DNA of 64,000 bases, from assembly GCF_021432765.1 (NCBI RefSeq), contig NZ_CP058908.1:1318001-1382000 (forward strand). The letters run 5' to 3'. Below are positions 40,635 through 51,780 of the stretch, piece after piece (positions within the stretch are counted from its first letter, which is position 1; each line of letters begins with the position of its first letter). The position numbers were made by a program, and so were the translations under genes. This DNA comes from Pseudomonas phenolilytica (lineage in GTDB: Bacteria; Pseudomonadota; Gammaproteobacteria; Pseudomonadales; Pseudomonadaceae). Under the pieces are notes generated by a model. That model made no database searches, was not told the origin of the DNA, and saw only the letters and a list, made by a program, of their open reading frames with translations.

Positions 40635-41979
40635 CGGCGCTCTCCTCGGGCAGCACGTGGGCGACGCTCAGGCGCGTAGGGGTGAAGTAGGTGCGCGCCG
40701 CCTGCTGGATGTCCTCGGGGGTGACGGCCTCCAGCGCGGCCAGCTCGTCGTCCATCAGTCGCCAGGACAGGCCGACGGTTTCCAGCTGGCCGATGGTGGT
40801 GGCCTGCTGGGTGATCGAGTCGCGTTCGTAGACCAGCCCGGCGATCACCTGGGCACGTACGCGCTCCAGTTCCTCGCGGCTCGGCGCGTTCTGCTTGAGC
40901 AGGTCCAGCTCGGCCCACAGGCGGCTTTCGACATCGGCCAGGCTGTGGCCCTTCTGCACGTTGGGCACCGCCGAGAGCATGAACAGGCTGTCGCCGCGGG
41001 CGTAGGCGTTGTACCAGGCGGAGGCGCTGGTCACCAGCTCCTCGCCGCGCTCCAGGCGTTCCGGCAGGCGCGCGCTGTAGCCGCCGTCGAGCAGCGCGGC
41101 GATCAGGCGCAGGGCGTGGATCTGGCGCGCGTCCGCCTCGGTCGACAAGCTCGGCACGTTGAACGCCATCAGCAGGCTCGGCAGCTGCGTGTTGACGTGC
41201 AGCTGCAGGCGCCGCTCGCCGGGTTGGTCCAGCTCCAGCGGCGCCTTGGCCGACGGCAGCGGACGCTTGGCGATCGGGCCGAAGTAGCGCTCGGCCAGGC
41301 CGCGCACCTCGTCCTGGGTCACGTCGCCGACCACCACCAGGGTGGCGTTGTTCGGCGCGTACCACTGCTCGTACCAGGCGCGCAGCTCGTCGGCCTGCAT
41401 GCGTTCGAGATCGGCCATCCAGCCGATGGTCGGGTTGCGGTAGCCGCTGGCCGGGTAGGCGACGGTCTTGAAGCGCTCGAAGGCCAGTGCATTGGGCTTG
41501 TCGTCGGTGCGCAGGCGACGCTCTTCCTTGATCACCTCGATTTCGCGGGTGAATTCCTCGGCCGGCAGCTTGAGGCTGGCCAGGCGATCGGCTTCCAGTT
41601 CGAAGGCCACTGCCAGGCGATCACGCGCCAGCACTTGGTAATAGGCGGTGTAGTCGTCGCTGGTGAAGGCGTTTTCCTCGGCACCCAGCTCGCGCAGGAT
41701 GCGTGAGGCTTCGCCGGGACCGAGCTTGCGGCTGCCCTTGAACATCATGTGTTCGAGCGCGTGCGAAAGACCGGTCTGGCCGGGCGTCTCGTAGCTGGAG
41801 CCGACCTTGTACCAGAGCTGGGAGACCACCACCGGCGCGCGGTGGTCCTCGCGCACGATCACCTTCAGGCCGTTATCGAGGAAGAATTCGTGGGTCGGCT
41901 GGCTGTCGGTCGCGGCGACCAGCGGCAGGTACAGCGCGCCGAGCAACAGGGCCGCAGCGCGGCGTAACGTCAGGTGCAT
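40627..41979 (-). CDS. M16 family zinc metallopeptidase, active subunit
   Basis: This exported peptidase of 450 residues has a signal peptide ending near VAATD. The inverted zinc motif is intact: H73-ALE-H77 with E76 as base, and the third ligand lies in REIEVIKEERR about 75 residues later. It pairs with the inactive lipoprotein subunit encoded downstream with an 8-nt overlap. The pair belongs to the PqqL/YmxG-type family; in Pseudomonas it is not linked to pqq genes. It is divergent from ftsY across 211 bases. Confidence 0.93.
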   Translation of the reverse strand: MHLTLRRAAALLLGALYLPLVAATDSQPTHEFFLDNGLKVIVREDHRAPVVVSQLWYKVGSSYETPGQTGLSHALEHMMFKGSRKLGPGEASRILRELGAEENAFTSDDYTAYYQVLARDRLAVAFELEADRLASLKLPAEEFTREIEVIKEERRLRTDDKPNALAFERFKTVAYPASGYRNPTIGWMADLERMQADELRAWYEQWYAPNNATLVVVGDVTQDEVRGLAERYFGPIAKRPLPSAKAPLELDQPGERRLQLHVNTQLPSLLMAFNVPSLSTEADARQIHALRLIAALLDGGYSARLPERLERGEELVTSASAWYNAYARGDSLFMLSAVPNVQKGHSLADVESRLWAELDLLKQNAPSREELERVRAQVIAGLVYERDSITQQATTIGQLETVGLSWRLMDDELAALEAVTPEDIQQAARTYFTPTRLSVAHVLPEESADE

Positions 41980-42190
41980 AGCAGGTTTCCCGGGTCAATG
42001 GCGCCGAAGCGGCCGGCAGGGCGGGCAAAGCGCCGAACATGGTACTGGCGAGGGCGGAACAGGCAAAGCGCGCAGTGCCGTGGGGCCTGTGGCCGTGCTT
42101 AGCGCACCCCGGCGGGGAGGTGCTAGGATAGCGCCCGTCCAGCCGGCGGCGTGGCTGCCGGCGTTTCGCATCCTTGAGAATATCTTCTCC

Positions 42191-43485
42191 ATGTTTGGTT
42201 CAAACGACGACAAGAAGACGCCGGCCGAGCCCGGCGAGAAGAAGGGCCTGTTCGGCTGGCTGCGCAAGAAGCCGCAGGCGCCGGCCGCCGAACCGCCGGC
42301 CAGCGAGCCGCCGGAAGACAGCCAGCCACTGGCCGAACACGCGGATATCCAGGCGGCCGAGACGGCCGAGGCACTCGCCGTACAGTCTGAGCGCACTGCC
42401 GAGCCGGAGCCGCCCATTGCGTCCGCAGTACCCGTTCTCGCAGAGCCCGTTCCCCCAGAACCCGAGCCAGAGGCCGAACCAGAACCCGAGCCTGCGCTCG
42501 AAGTGCAGCCCGAACCGCAGCCGGTCGCTGCCGCGCTGGCGCCCGAGGCTCCGGCCAAGCTGGGCTTCTTCGCCCGCCTGCGCCAGGGCCTGTCGAAGAC
42601 CAGCGCCAGCATCGGCGAGGGCATGGCCAGCCTGTTCCTCGGCAAGAAGGCCATCGACGACGACCTGCTGGAAGAGCTGGAAACCCGCCTGCTGACCGCC
42701 GATGTCGGCGTCGAGGCCACTGGCGTGATCATGCAGAACCTCACCCGGCGCGTGTCGCGCAAGGAACTGGCCGACAGCGGCGCGCTTTACAAGGCGCTGC
42801 AGGAAGAGCTGGCGAGCCTGCTGCAACCGGTCGAGCAGCCGCTGATCATCGATAGCCAGGCGCGGCCCTACGTGATTCTCGTGGTCGGCGTGAACGGCGT
42901 CGGCAAGACCACCACCATCGGCAAGCTGGCGCGCAAGCTGCAACAGGAGGGCAAGAAGGTCATGCTCGCCGCCGGTGACACCTTCCGCGCCGCCGCCGTC
43001 GAGCAGTTGCAGGTGTGGGGCGAGCGCAACAACATCGCGGTGATCGCCCAGCACACCGGCGCCGACTCGGCCTCGGTGATCTTCGATGCGGTGCAGGCCG
43101 CCAAGGCGCGCGGCATCGACGTGCTGATCGCCGACACCGCCGGCCGCCTGCACACCAAGGACAACCTGATGGAGGAGCTGAAGAAGGTCCGTCGGGTCAT
43201 CGGCAAGCTCGACGAGACGGCGCCGCACGAGGTGCTTCTGGTACTCGACGCCGGCACCGGGCAGAACGCGATCAACCAGACCCGCCAGTTCAACCAGGCG
43301 GTCGAGCTCACCGGGCTGGCGCTGACCAAGCTTGACGGCACCGCCAAGGGCGGAGTCATCTTCGCCCTGGCCAAGCAGTTCGGCACGCCCATCCGCTACA
43401 TCGGCGTTGGCGAGGGTATCGATGATCTGCGCACCTTCGAGGCGGATGCCTTCGTGCGGGCGCTGTTCGGCCAGCAGGACGGCAA

Positions 43486-43489
<4 letters not shown>
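42191..43489 (+). CDS. ftsY: Signal recognition particle receptor FtsY
   Basis: This GTPase receives SRP-ribosome complexes at the inner membrane. The 432-residue product has an amphipathic N-terminus (MFGSND, then [11 protein letters not shown]), a long acidic Glu/Pro/Ala A-domain (about 25-125), then the N and G domains: [15 protein letters not shown] (P-loop, about 238), [20 protein letters not shown] and [10 protein letters not shown]. The start at 42191 is the family start; the long in-frame region upstream is antisense to the peptidase gene. Its stop overlaps ftsE by 4 nt. Confidence 0.96.
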
Positions 43490-44153
<664 letters not shown>

Positions 44154-44154
<1 letters not shown>

Positions 44155-45170
44155 TGAGCGACGAACGCAAAGCCAAATCCAATACCAGCGCGGCCGAGCG
44201 CGTCGGCGGCTCGGTGAAGAAAGCCGAGCACAGGAGCGACGAGCCGGATTTCCAGACGCTGCTGCATGCCTGGCTGGAAAGCCATCGCGCCAGTCTGGTG
44301 GACAGCGTCAGCCGCTTGTTCAAGCAGCCGATCGGCAGTTTCTTCACCTGTCTGGTAATGGCGGTGGCGCTGAGCCTGCCGATGGGGCTGGCGCTGCTGC
44401 TGGACAACGTCGAACGGCTAGGCGGGTCATGGCAGCGCGCGGCGCAGATCTCGCTGTTTCTTGAGCTGGATGTCGACGCGGCACGCGGCGAGAAGCTACG
44501 CGACGAGGTGGCGGCGCTACCCGATGTCGCCGAGGCGACGTGGATCAGCCGCGAGGCGGCGCTGGAGGAATTCCAGCAACTGTCCGGGCTCGGCGAGGCA
44601 CTCAAGGAACTACCGGAAAACCCGCTGCCCGGCGTGGTGGTGGTCACGCCCGAGGAAGTCGACAAGGACAAGCTCGAAGCCCTGCGTACGCGGCTCGCGG
44701 CACTGCCTGGCGTCGAGCAGGCGCAGCTCGACCTGCTGTGGGTGGAGCGGCTGACGGCAATCCTCAAACTCGGCGATCGTTTCGTTTTCGGTCTCAGCCT
44801 GCTGCTGATCGCGACGCTGCTGCTGGTGATCGGCAACACCATCCGCCTGCATATCGAGAACCGTCGCACCGAGATCGAGGTGGTCAAGCTGGTTGGCGGC
44901 ACGGACGGCTACGTGCGCCGCCCGTTCCTCTACATGGGCGCGCTCTACGGTCTGGGCGCCGGCCTCATCGCCTGGCTGCTGCTGGCCTACGGCCTGGGCT
45001 GGCTGAACGAGGCGGTAACGCGGCTGGCGGGGCTCTATGGCAGCGATTTCGGCCTGTCCGGAGTGCCTTCGGGCGACGCCCTGTCGCTGGTGATCGGTGC
45101 CGTGCTGCTGGGCTATATCGGGGCCTGGCTGGCGGTGGCGAGGCATTTGAGCGAATTGGCTCCGCGCTGA
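44154..45170 (+). CDS. ftsX: Cell division protein FtsX
   Basis: This is the permease-like partner of FtsE, which transmits ATPase changes to periplasmic hydrolase activators. The 338 residues have a polar cytoplasmic N-terminus, a first membrane helix at about 60-82, a periplasmic loop with the conserved ISREAALEEF and LPENPLP motifs (about 83-200), and three more helices (about 205-335). The start at 44154 overlaps the ftsE stop. The much longer open frame upstream is a shadow of ftsE and ftsY. Confidence 0.95.
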
Positions 45171-45209
45171 TAACTCGTTGATATATAAGCGCTTATCGGT
45201 AACGTAAGT

Positions 45210-45253
45210 GAACTTTTCGGTGTGCTTGAAGTCTCATGCGGCAATGCTAAACT
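45210..45253 (+). promoter_or_regulatory. rpoH promoters: sigma-E/AlgU-like and sigma-70-like
   Basis: GAACTT (45210-45215), a 16-nt spacer and TCTCA (45232-45236) match the AlgU/sigma-E consensus GAACTT-N16-TCTGA with one difference. An overlapping sigma-70 candidate is TTGAAG (45226-45231), 16 nt, TAAACT (45248-45253). AlgU control of rpoH is established in P. aeruginosa. A 12-bp palindrome, ATAAGCGCTTAT (45185-45196), lies just upstream and may be an operator. Confidence 0.72.
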
Positions 45254-45281
45254 GCTGCAGCTTCACTATCGGAGGAACTGC

Positions 45282-46136
<855 letters not shown>

Positions 46137-46162
46137 CGCACGACGCGGCGAAGGTTCTGTTG

Positions 46163-46198
46163 AACGCGGGAGTGGTCTGACGACCCTCCCGCGTTTTT
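46163..46198. terminator. Intrinsic terminator after rpoH
   Basis: A 10-bp perfect stem (46163-46172 with 46186-46195), 13-nt loop and T5 run. The left arm begins with AA only, so it mainly serves rpoH on the plus strand. Confidence 0.88.
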
Positions 46199-46221
46199 CA
46201 TGGGCGCTCGGTTCGCACCGC

Positions 46222-48777
46222 TCAGCGCGACGGTGCGAGTGCGCGCTGAACGGCGGTCAGTAACTGCGCGCTGGTGATCGGCTTGTGCAGCCAGACGGTG
46301 TGTTCGTCGTCAATGCCGGGGTCGAGCCGGTTGGCGGCGGAAATGACGATTACCGGCAGGCCGCGCAGCGCCGGATCGCGACGGATCTCCTCGATCAGCT
46401 GGCGGCCGCTGCCATCGGGCAGATGCAGGTCCAGGGTCATCGCCTGATAGCCGCCGGCGGCCAGCCGCTCGCGTGCCTGGTACAGACTCTGCACGCGATC
46501 CACCGCATAGCCGCCTTCGCGCAGCATCAGGTGCAGCAGGCGACCGGTGTCCGGTTCGTCCTCGACCACCAGCAGGCGCGGGCGTCCGTCATCGTCGCTG
46601 CTGTCGCCGTACAGTTGGGTCTGCACCGGCAGCTGACACCAGAACGTGGTGCCCTGGCCGTCCACGCACTCGAAGCCGACGCTGCCGCCCATGCGCTCGA
46701 TCAATTCCTTGCTGATCGCCAGACCCAGGCCGGTCCCGGCGACCTTGCGGCTGTCGGAGGCATCGGCCTGGGCGAACTTCTCGAACACCTGCTGACGGAA
46801 CGCCTGCGGGATGCCGGGACCCTGGTCACTGACGCAGACGCGCACCTGGTTGTCGCGCATGATGGCGTGTACGCGCACTTCGCCGTGCTCGGGGGTGAAC
46901 TTGATGGCATTGGAGAGGAAGTTATTCAGCACCTGTTGCAGGCGCAGGCCGTCGACCCAGACGTTGACCCGCGGCGGCGCTTCGAGCACGCAGCGCACGC
47001 CGTGTTGCTCGGCGAAGCCCCGGTTGCTCGCCACGGCATCTTCCAGCAGGCGCGCCAGGTCGTGTTCGCGCAGGTCGAAGGTCATCTTGCCGGCGGCCAT
47101 CTTCTCCATGTCGAGCAGGTCGTTGATCAGGTGACCGAGGCGCTGGCTGTTGCGGTAGGCGATCTCGAGCATCTGCTGCATCGCCGGCGGAGCTTCGCCC
47201 AGCGCGCCGCCGGTGATCAGCCCGAGCGCGCCACTGATCGAGGTCAGCGGCGTGCGCAGTTCATGGCTGACGGTGGAGACGAACTCGTTCTTCATCTGCT
47301 CGATGCGCTTGCGCTCGGTCAGGTCCATCAGGGTGCCGCTGAGGCGTTGCGCCTGGCCGTTCGTGTCGCGCTGGATGTAACCGCGCAGCAGGACCGGCAC
47401 CACCTCGCCGTGCTTGTGCTGCAGACGCAGCTCGGTGGTGAAGTGGTCGACGTTGGACAGCATCGTCCGGGCCAGGCGGGCACGTTCGCGCGCGAGGTCT
47501 TCGGCGACCATCACCCGTTCCCACAGCTTGAGATCGGAAGGCAGCTCGCCGGGGCGATAACCGAGCATCTCCCAGGCGCGCGGCGAGGCGTAGAGCGTGC
47601 CGGCTTCGAGGTCGAGGTCCCAGAGGCCGTCATTGCTGCCCTTGAGCGCGAGCGAGAGACGCTCCTCGCTCAGCCGCAGGGCCTGCTTGTTGCGGCGGAT
47701 GTGCCGGGTCATCTGTTCGGCGAGCGCCTGGGCGCGCTGGTGGCGCAGCGCCAGCGAGGCGGTGAGGAAGAACAGCAGCAGGCTCAGACCCAGTCCCAGG
47801 CCGACCACCAGCGCGTCGTTGGCGTGAAAGCGCGCCTCGAACTCCGGCAGGCTGTTCAGGCGCAGCGTCCAGGTCTGGCCGTACAGCTGCAACTGTTGCA
47901 GGCGGCTGTAGGCGGGCTGGCGGGCATTCTCGGGCGCCTGGTGGGTGGTGAACAGCAGATGCTCGGCTTGTTCGCGGTCGCTGGCATAAATGCTCAGATC
48001 CAGCGGCAGGTCGACATCGCCGAGAATGCCCTGCATCAGGTCGCCCAATCGATAAGGGCTGTAGACGAAGCCACGCAGCGCCGTCATGCGCTGCTCGGCG
48101 GTGTCCAGCGGTAGCCCCGGACGGTACACCGGCACGTAGAGCAGGACACCGGCCTGCACATCGCCATCGATCTCCTGCATCAGGGTGACCTTGCCGGTGA
48201 TGCTGGTGCGCCCCTCCCGCGCCGCCCGCAACATAGCCTGGTGGCGCGCCGGTTCGGAGTACATGTCATAGCCGAAGGCGGCGCGGTTGCGCGCATCGAA
48301 CGGCTCCAGGTAGATGATCGAGGTATACAGCGGGCGCTGACCCTCGGGGCGAATGGCGTAGTCGGGAAAGCCTTCGGCACGTATCGCCGCCTCGTGCGCC
48401 GCGCGCTCGGCGGGCGTGATCGCCTGGGTGAAACCGACGCCCTGGATGCCCGGGTAACGCTCGTCGAGTCGCAGGCGTTGCGTATAGGTGTGCCACTGCT
48501 CGCGGCTGACCAGGCCGCTGGCATCAAACAGGCCGGCGCCGCCGAGCAGGATCTGCTCGTGGTTGTGCAGGCGACGCTGGATGGCTTCGATGACCTTTTC
48601 GCTCAGCAGGTCGAACTGCTGGTTGGCCGCCTGCTCCTCGTTGCTGCGCAGGTGCTGGAACACCACCAGCTGCACCAGCAGCGTGAACAGCAGGACCAGC
48701 CAGGCAATGCCGTTGCGCCAGCCGATCAGCTGGCGCCAGCCGGTCGAGGACTCATTGTCGATTGCGGGATCGCCCAT
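46222..48777 (-). CDS. CHASE-domain hybrid sensor histidine kinase
   Basis: This is a membrane-bound hybrid kinase of 851 residues. Layout: membrane helix about 25-45, periplasmic CHASE sensor domain about 70-285 (with the YPGIQGVGF and IIYLEPFDARNRAAFGYDM motifs typical of CHASE), second helix about 315-335, PAS about 365-485, HisKA with H505 in VSHELRTPLT, HATPase (NFLSNAIKFT, DQGPGIP, GTGLGLAIS) and a receiver with acceptor D783 in MTLDLHLPDG. An in-frame GTG at 48798 could add seven residues; neither start has a good ribosome-binding site. CHASE domains often bind small ligands such as cytokinin-like molecules, but no ligand can be named. The GGDEF-EAL gene lies 138 nt upstream on the same strand. 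Confidence 0.9.
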   Translation of the reverse strand: MGDPAIDNESSTGWRQLIGWRNGIAWLVLLFTLLVQLVVFQHLRSNEEQAANQQFDLLSEKVIEAIQRRLHNHEQILLGGAGLFDASGLVSREQWHTYTQRLRLDERYPGIQGVGFTQAITPAERAAHEAAIRAEGFPDYAIRPEGQRPLYTSIIYLEPFDARNRAAFGYDMYSEPARHQAMLRAAREGRTSITGKVTLMQEIDGDVQAGVLLYVPVYRPGLPLDTAEQRMTALRGFVYSPYRLGDLMQGILGDVDLPLDLSIYASDREQAEHLLFTTHQAPENARQPAYSRLQQLQLYGQTWTLRLNSLPEFEARFHANDALVVGLGLGLSLLLFFLTASLALRHQRAQALAEQMTRHIRRNKQALRLSEERLSLALKGSNDGLWDLDLEAGTLYASPRAWEMLGYRPGELPSDLKLWERVMVAEDLARERARLARTMLSNVDHFTTELRLQHKHGEVVPVLLRGYIQRDTNGQAQRLSGTLMDLTERKRIEQMKNEFVSTVSHELRTPLTSISGALGLITGGALGEAPPAMQQMLEIAYRNSQRLGHLINDLLDMEKMAAGKMTFDLREHDLARLLEDAVASNRGFAEQHGVRCVLEAPPRVNVWVDGLRLQQVLNNFLSNAIKFTPEHGEVRVHAIMRDNQVRVCVSDQGPGIPQAFRQQVFEKFAQADASDSRKVAGTGLGLAISKELIERMGGSVGFECVDGQGTTFWCQLPVQTQLYGDSSDDDGRPRLLVVEDEPDTGRLLHLMLREGGYAVDRVQSLYQARERLAAGGYQAMTLDLHLPDGSGRQLIEEIRRDPALRGLPVIVISAANRLDPGIDDEHTVWLHKPITSAQLLTAVQRALAPSR

Positions 48778-48915
48778 AAATTGACTGCAAGGCGCCACCA
48801 GACGCGAATGGAGACGAATTCAACGGTTGCACGGGCGTTTCGGCTCAGCCTTACGCAGCCATGCCCTCGGCGCAGGGTAGTGCACCGGCGCGAGAAAGCC
48901 TACCCATGAATGATG

Positions 48916-50856
48916 TCAGACTGACATATGGCGCCCGGCGGCGCTTTGCGACTGGCCATACTCCATGTCGGCAATCTGCCAGTCGATCTCCTGCGCGGCA
49001 CGCGGGCGGGCGAAGCCATAGCCCTGGCCGTAGTCGCAGCCGTGCTCCAGCAGGAAGGCCGCCTGGTGAGCCTGTTCGATGCCCTCGGCGACGACCCGCA
49101 GCCCGAGGTTGTGCGCCAGGCTGATGACCGAGCGGGTGATCGCCGCGTCTTCCAGGCTTTGCGGCAGGCCGCGGACGAAGCCCTGATCGAGCTTGAGCTT
49201 GTGCACGTTCATGCGCTTGAGGCGCAGCAGCGACGAATAGCCGGTGCCGAAATCGTCGATCGCCAGGCGCACGCCGAGTTCGCGCAGTCGGCGCAGCTGC
49301 TCGCTGGCGGCGTCCGGGTCCTGCATCATCGCGCTTTCGGTGATTTCCAACTCCAGATACTGGGCCGCCAGGCCGGTTTCGCCGAGGATGCCGGCGACCT
49401 GCGCATCGAGTTCGCCGTAACTGAACATGCGGCTGGAGACGTTGACCGCCATGAAGTGCAGCGCCCGGCCGGCGTTCAGCCAGTCCCGCATCTGCCCGCA
49501 GGCTTGGGTCATCACCCAGTGATCGATGGCGCCGATCAGCCCGCTGTCCTCGGCGAGGGGGATGAAAACGGCTGGCGAGATCGGCCCCTGCTGCGGATGC
49601 GTCCAGCGCACCAGCGCCTCGAAGCCGACGATCGTGCCGTCGGTGAGGTCGTAGATCGCCTGATAGTGCACTTGCAGCTGATGCTGCTCCAGAGCCTGGC
49701 GCAAGGCGGTGATCAGTTCGACGCGCTGGCGGGCCTGACGGGTCAGCTCCTCGGAGTAAAAGGCATAACTGCCGCGGCCGTCGTGCTTGGCCTTGAACAG
49801 CGCGGAATCGGCGTTGCGCATCAGCTGCTCGACGTTCTGCACGTTGGTCGGCGAGGGATACAGCACGATGCCGATGCTGGCACTGCTGAACAGCTCGACC
49901 TCGCCGAGGCGAAAGGGTTGGTTCAGCGCACCGAGGATGCGTAGCGCGAGTGACGCGGCCTGGTCGGCACCGCAGTTCTCACAGAGCAGGGCGAACTCGT
50001 CGCCGCCCAGGCGGGCGAGAGTCATGCCCTCGCGTACCAGCTCCCCAAGCCGGCGCGCGACGGCTTGCAACAGCGCGTCGCCGAGACTGGGGCCGAGGCT
50101 CTCGTTGATGTCCTTGAAGTGGTCGAGGTCGATCAGCAGCATCGCCCCGCCACGCTTGTGCGCACGGGCGCGCTCGATGTCCTGTTTGGCGCGCTCGCTG
50201 AACAGCAGGCGGTTGGGCAGCTGCACCAGCGGATCGTAGTGCGCCAGCTGCTCCAGCTCCTCGCGCGAGCGTTTGAGTGCGGTGAGGTCGGAAAATACCG
50301 CGACGTAATGGCTGAGTTGCCCGTGCCCGTCGTGGATGGCGCGCAGGTTCTGCCACTGCGGGTATACCTCGCCGCTCTTGCGACGATTCCAGATCTCGCC
50401 GCTCCAGGCGCCGGTGCTGCGCAGGGAACGCCACATGTCGCGATAGAAGTGCCGGTCATGCTGCCCGGACGCGAACAACTTGGGGGTCTGGCCGAGCACT
50501 TCGTCGATGGCGTAGCCGGTGATGCGGCTGAACGCCGGATTGACGTGCACGATGCGCTGTTCGGGATCGGTCACCAACACGCCTTCCTGGGTGCTGTCGA
50601 ACACCGCGGCGGCCTGTCGCAGGCTGGTTTCCTGCTGGCGCTGGGTCTGCTGTTGCGCGGCGGCCCGACGGATATGCTGGCGCCCGAGCAGATACAGCAG
50701 CGTGCTGGTGACCAGTACGAACAGCCCGCCCTTGAGGCTATGCCAGCCGGCCTGGCGGCCATCGGTGAGGGCCAGCAGCAGCGGATCGCTGATCAGCACC
50801 CAAGTCATGGCCAGCAGGAAGTAACCCAGGCACAGCCGGAGGAGAGGCGTATTCAT
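48916..50856 (-). CDS. Membrane PAS-GGDEF-EAL protein (c-di-GMP cyclase/phosphodiesterase)
   Basis: This 646-residue protein makes and/or degrades c-di-GMP. Two N-terminal membrane helices (about 5-30 and 40-60), PAS (about 80-195), GGDEF (about 205-365) with an intact RLGGDEF, and EAL (about 380-625) with EALVRW, NVSSRMF, LEITESAMM, DDFGTGYSSL, KLDQGFV and VVAEGIE all present, so both active sites look competent. The position of the RxxD inhibitory site reads REGM, so product feedback on the cyclase is probably absent. It could feed the c-di-GMP receptor at 31.1 kb, but linkage is only by genome proximity. Confidence 0.93.
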   Translation of the reverse strand: MNTPLLRLCLGYFLLAMTWVLISDPLLLALTDGRQAGWHSLKGGLFVLVTSTLLYLLGRQHIRRAAAQQQTQRQQETSLRQAAAVFDSTQEGVLVTDPEQRIVHVNPAFSRITGYAIDEVLGQTPKLFASGQHDRHFYRDMWRSLRSTGAWSGEIWNRRKSGEVYPQWQNLRAIHDGHGQLSHYVAVFSDLTALKRSREELEQLAHYDPLVQLPNRLLFSERAKQDIERARAHKRGGAMLLIDLDHFKDINESLGPSLGDALLQAVARRLGELVREGMTLARLGGDEFALLCENCGADQAASLALRILGALNQPFRLGEVELFSSASIGIVLYPSPTNVQNVEQLMRNADSALFKAKHDGRGSYAFYSEELTRQARQRVELITALRQALEQHQLQVHYQAIYDLTDGTIVGFEALVRWTHPQQGPISPAVFIPLAEDSGLIGAIDHWVMTQACGQMRDWLNAGRALHFMAVNVSSRMFSYGELDAQVAGILGETGLAAQYLELEITESAMMQDPDAASEQLRRLRELGVRLAIDDFGTGYSSLLRLKRMNVHKLKLDQGFVRGLPQSLEDAAITRSVISLAHNLGLRVVAEGIEQAHQAAFLLEHGCDYGQGYGFARPRAAQEIDWQIADMEYGQSQSAAGRHMSV

Positions 50857-51005
50857 GTCCTGCTTCGGATCCGTAGAGGTACTGCTCGAAGAAAGCCACA
50901 GTGCGCTGTGGTGCCAGGGGTTGCGGTGCGGTCGACGATGATCGCCGTACTGCTAGACGTCGGTCGAGCCGCGGGTGTCACGCCGATCGCAGTGCCGGCG
51001 GTCGC

Positions 51006-51710
51006 TCAGCGCTCGACTTCCAGGCGCTGCAGATAATGGCTGCCGCCCAACTGACGCATCTGCCGGCGGATCCAGTTCGCTCGATTGCTCACGTAGGCGC
51101 TGGGGCGGCCGGCGCTCCACTCGCGCGGGTTGGGCAGCACCGCGGCGAGCAGGCAGGCCTGGCGGGTCGACAGGTACGGCGCACCCACACCGAAGTGCTG
51201 CCGTGCGGCCGCTTGCGCTCCGAAGATGCCCGTGCCCCATTCGACGCTGTTGAGGTAGACCTCAAGGATGCGCTGCTTCGGCCACAGCAGTTCGATCAGT
51301 GCTGTAAACCAGGCTTCGACGCCCTTGCGCAGCCAGCTGCGACCGGACCACAGGAACAGGTTCTTGGCCACCTGCTGGCTCAGCGTGGAGGCGCCGCGCA
51401 GCGAACCGCCGCTGGCGTTGTGGCTGAAGGCCGCGCGGATCGCGGCGACATCGAACCCCCAGTGCTCGGCGAACTTCTGGTCCTCGGCGGCGATCACCGC
51501 CATCTTCAGATCGTCCGGCAGCTCCTGCCACGGTCGCCATTCTCGCTGCAGGTCGATGGGCTTGCCGTCGATCCAGGATTCGATCTTGCGCTCGACCATC
51601 AGCGCGGTGAACGGCGGCGGCACCCAGCGCAGCAGCAGGACCAGCGCGGCCGACAGGGCGGCGGTCCAGAGCAGCAACTTGATCAAGCGGCGCAGCAGGA
51701 AGCGGAGCAT
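51006..51710 (-). CDS. mtgA: Monofunctional biosynthetic peptidoglycan transglycosylase
   Basis: This inner-membrane glycosyltransferase (GT51) polymerises glycan strands from lipid II. The 234 residues include one N-terminal membrane anchor (about 8-28) and the GT51 motifs AAEDQKFAEHWGFD (catalytic Glu, about residue 75), GASTLSQQVAKNLFL (about 104-118) and KQRILEVYLNSVEWG. The ATG at 51710 matches the family start; the open frame upstream is antisense to the DUF423 gene. The start lacks a strong ribosome-binding site. Confidence 0.95.
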   Translation of the reverse strand: MLRFLLRRLIKLLLWTAALSAALVLLLRWVPPPFTALMVERKIESWIDGKPIDLQREWRPWQELPDDLKMAVIAAEDQKFAEHWGFDVAAIRAAFSHNASGGSLRGASTLSQQVAKNLFLWSGRSWLRKGVEAWFTALIELLWPKQRILEVYLNSVEWGTGIFGAQAAARQHFGVGAPYLSTRQACLLAAVLPNPREWSAGRPSAYVSNRANWIRRQMRQLGGSHYLQRLEVER

Positions 51711-51780
51711 GTGGCGTGGTCGCAGGCAAAAAGAGCCGGCATTATAGCGGCCGTTACGCAGCCACCACCCGGACGACCCG

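Noticed and set aside
39123..41979. PQQ biosynthesis genes (pqqL naming)
   Set aside because: The M16 pair resembles PqqL-type peptidases only at the family level, and no pqqA-E genes are in the window.
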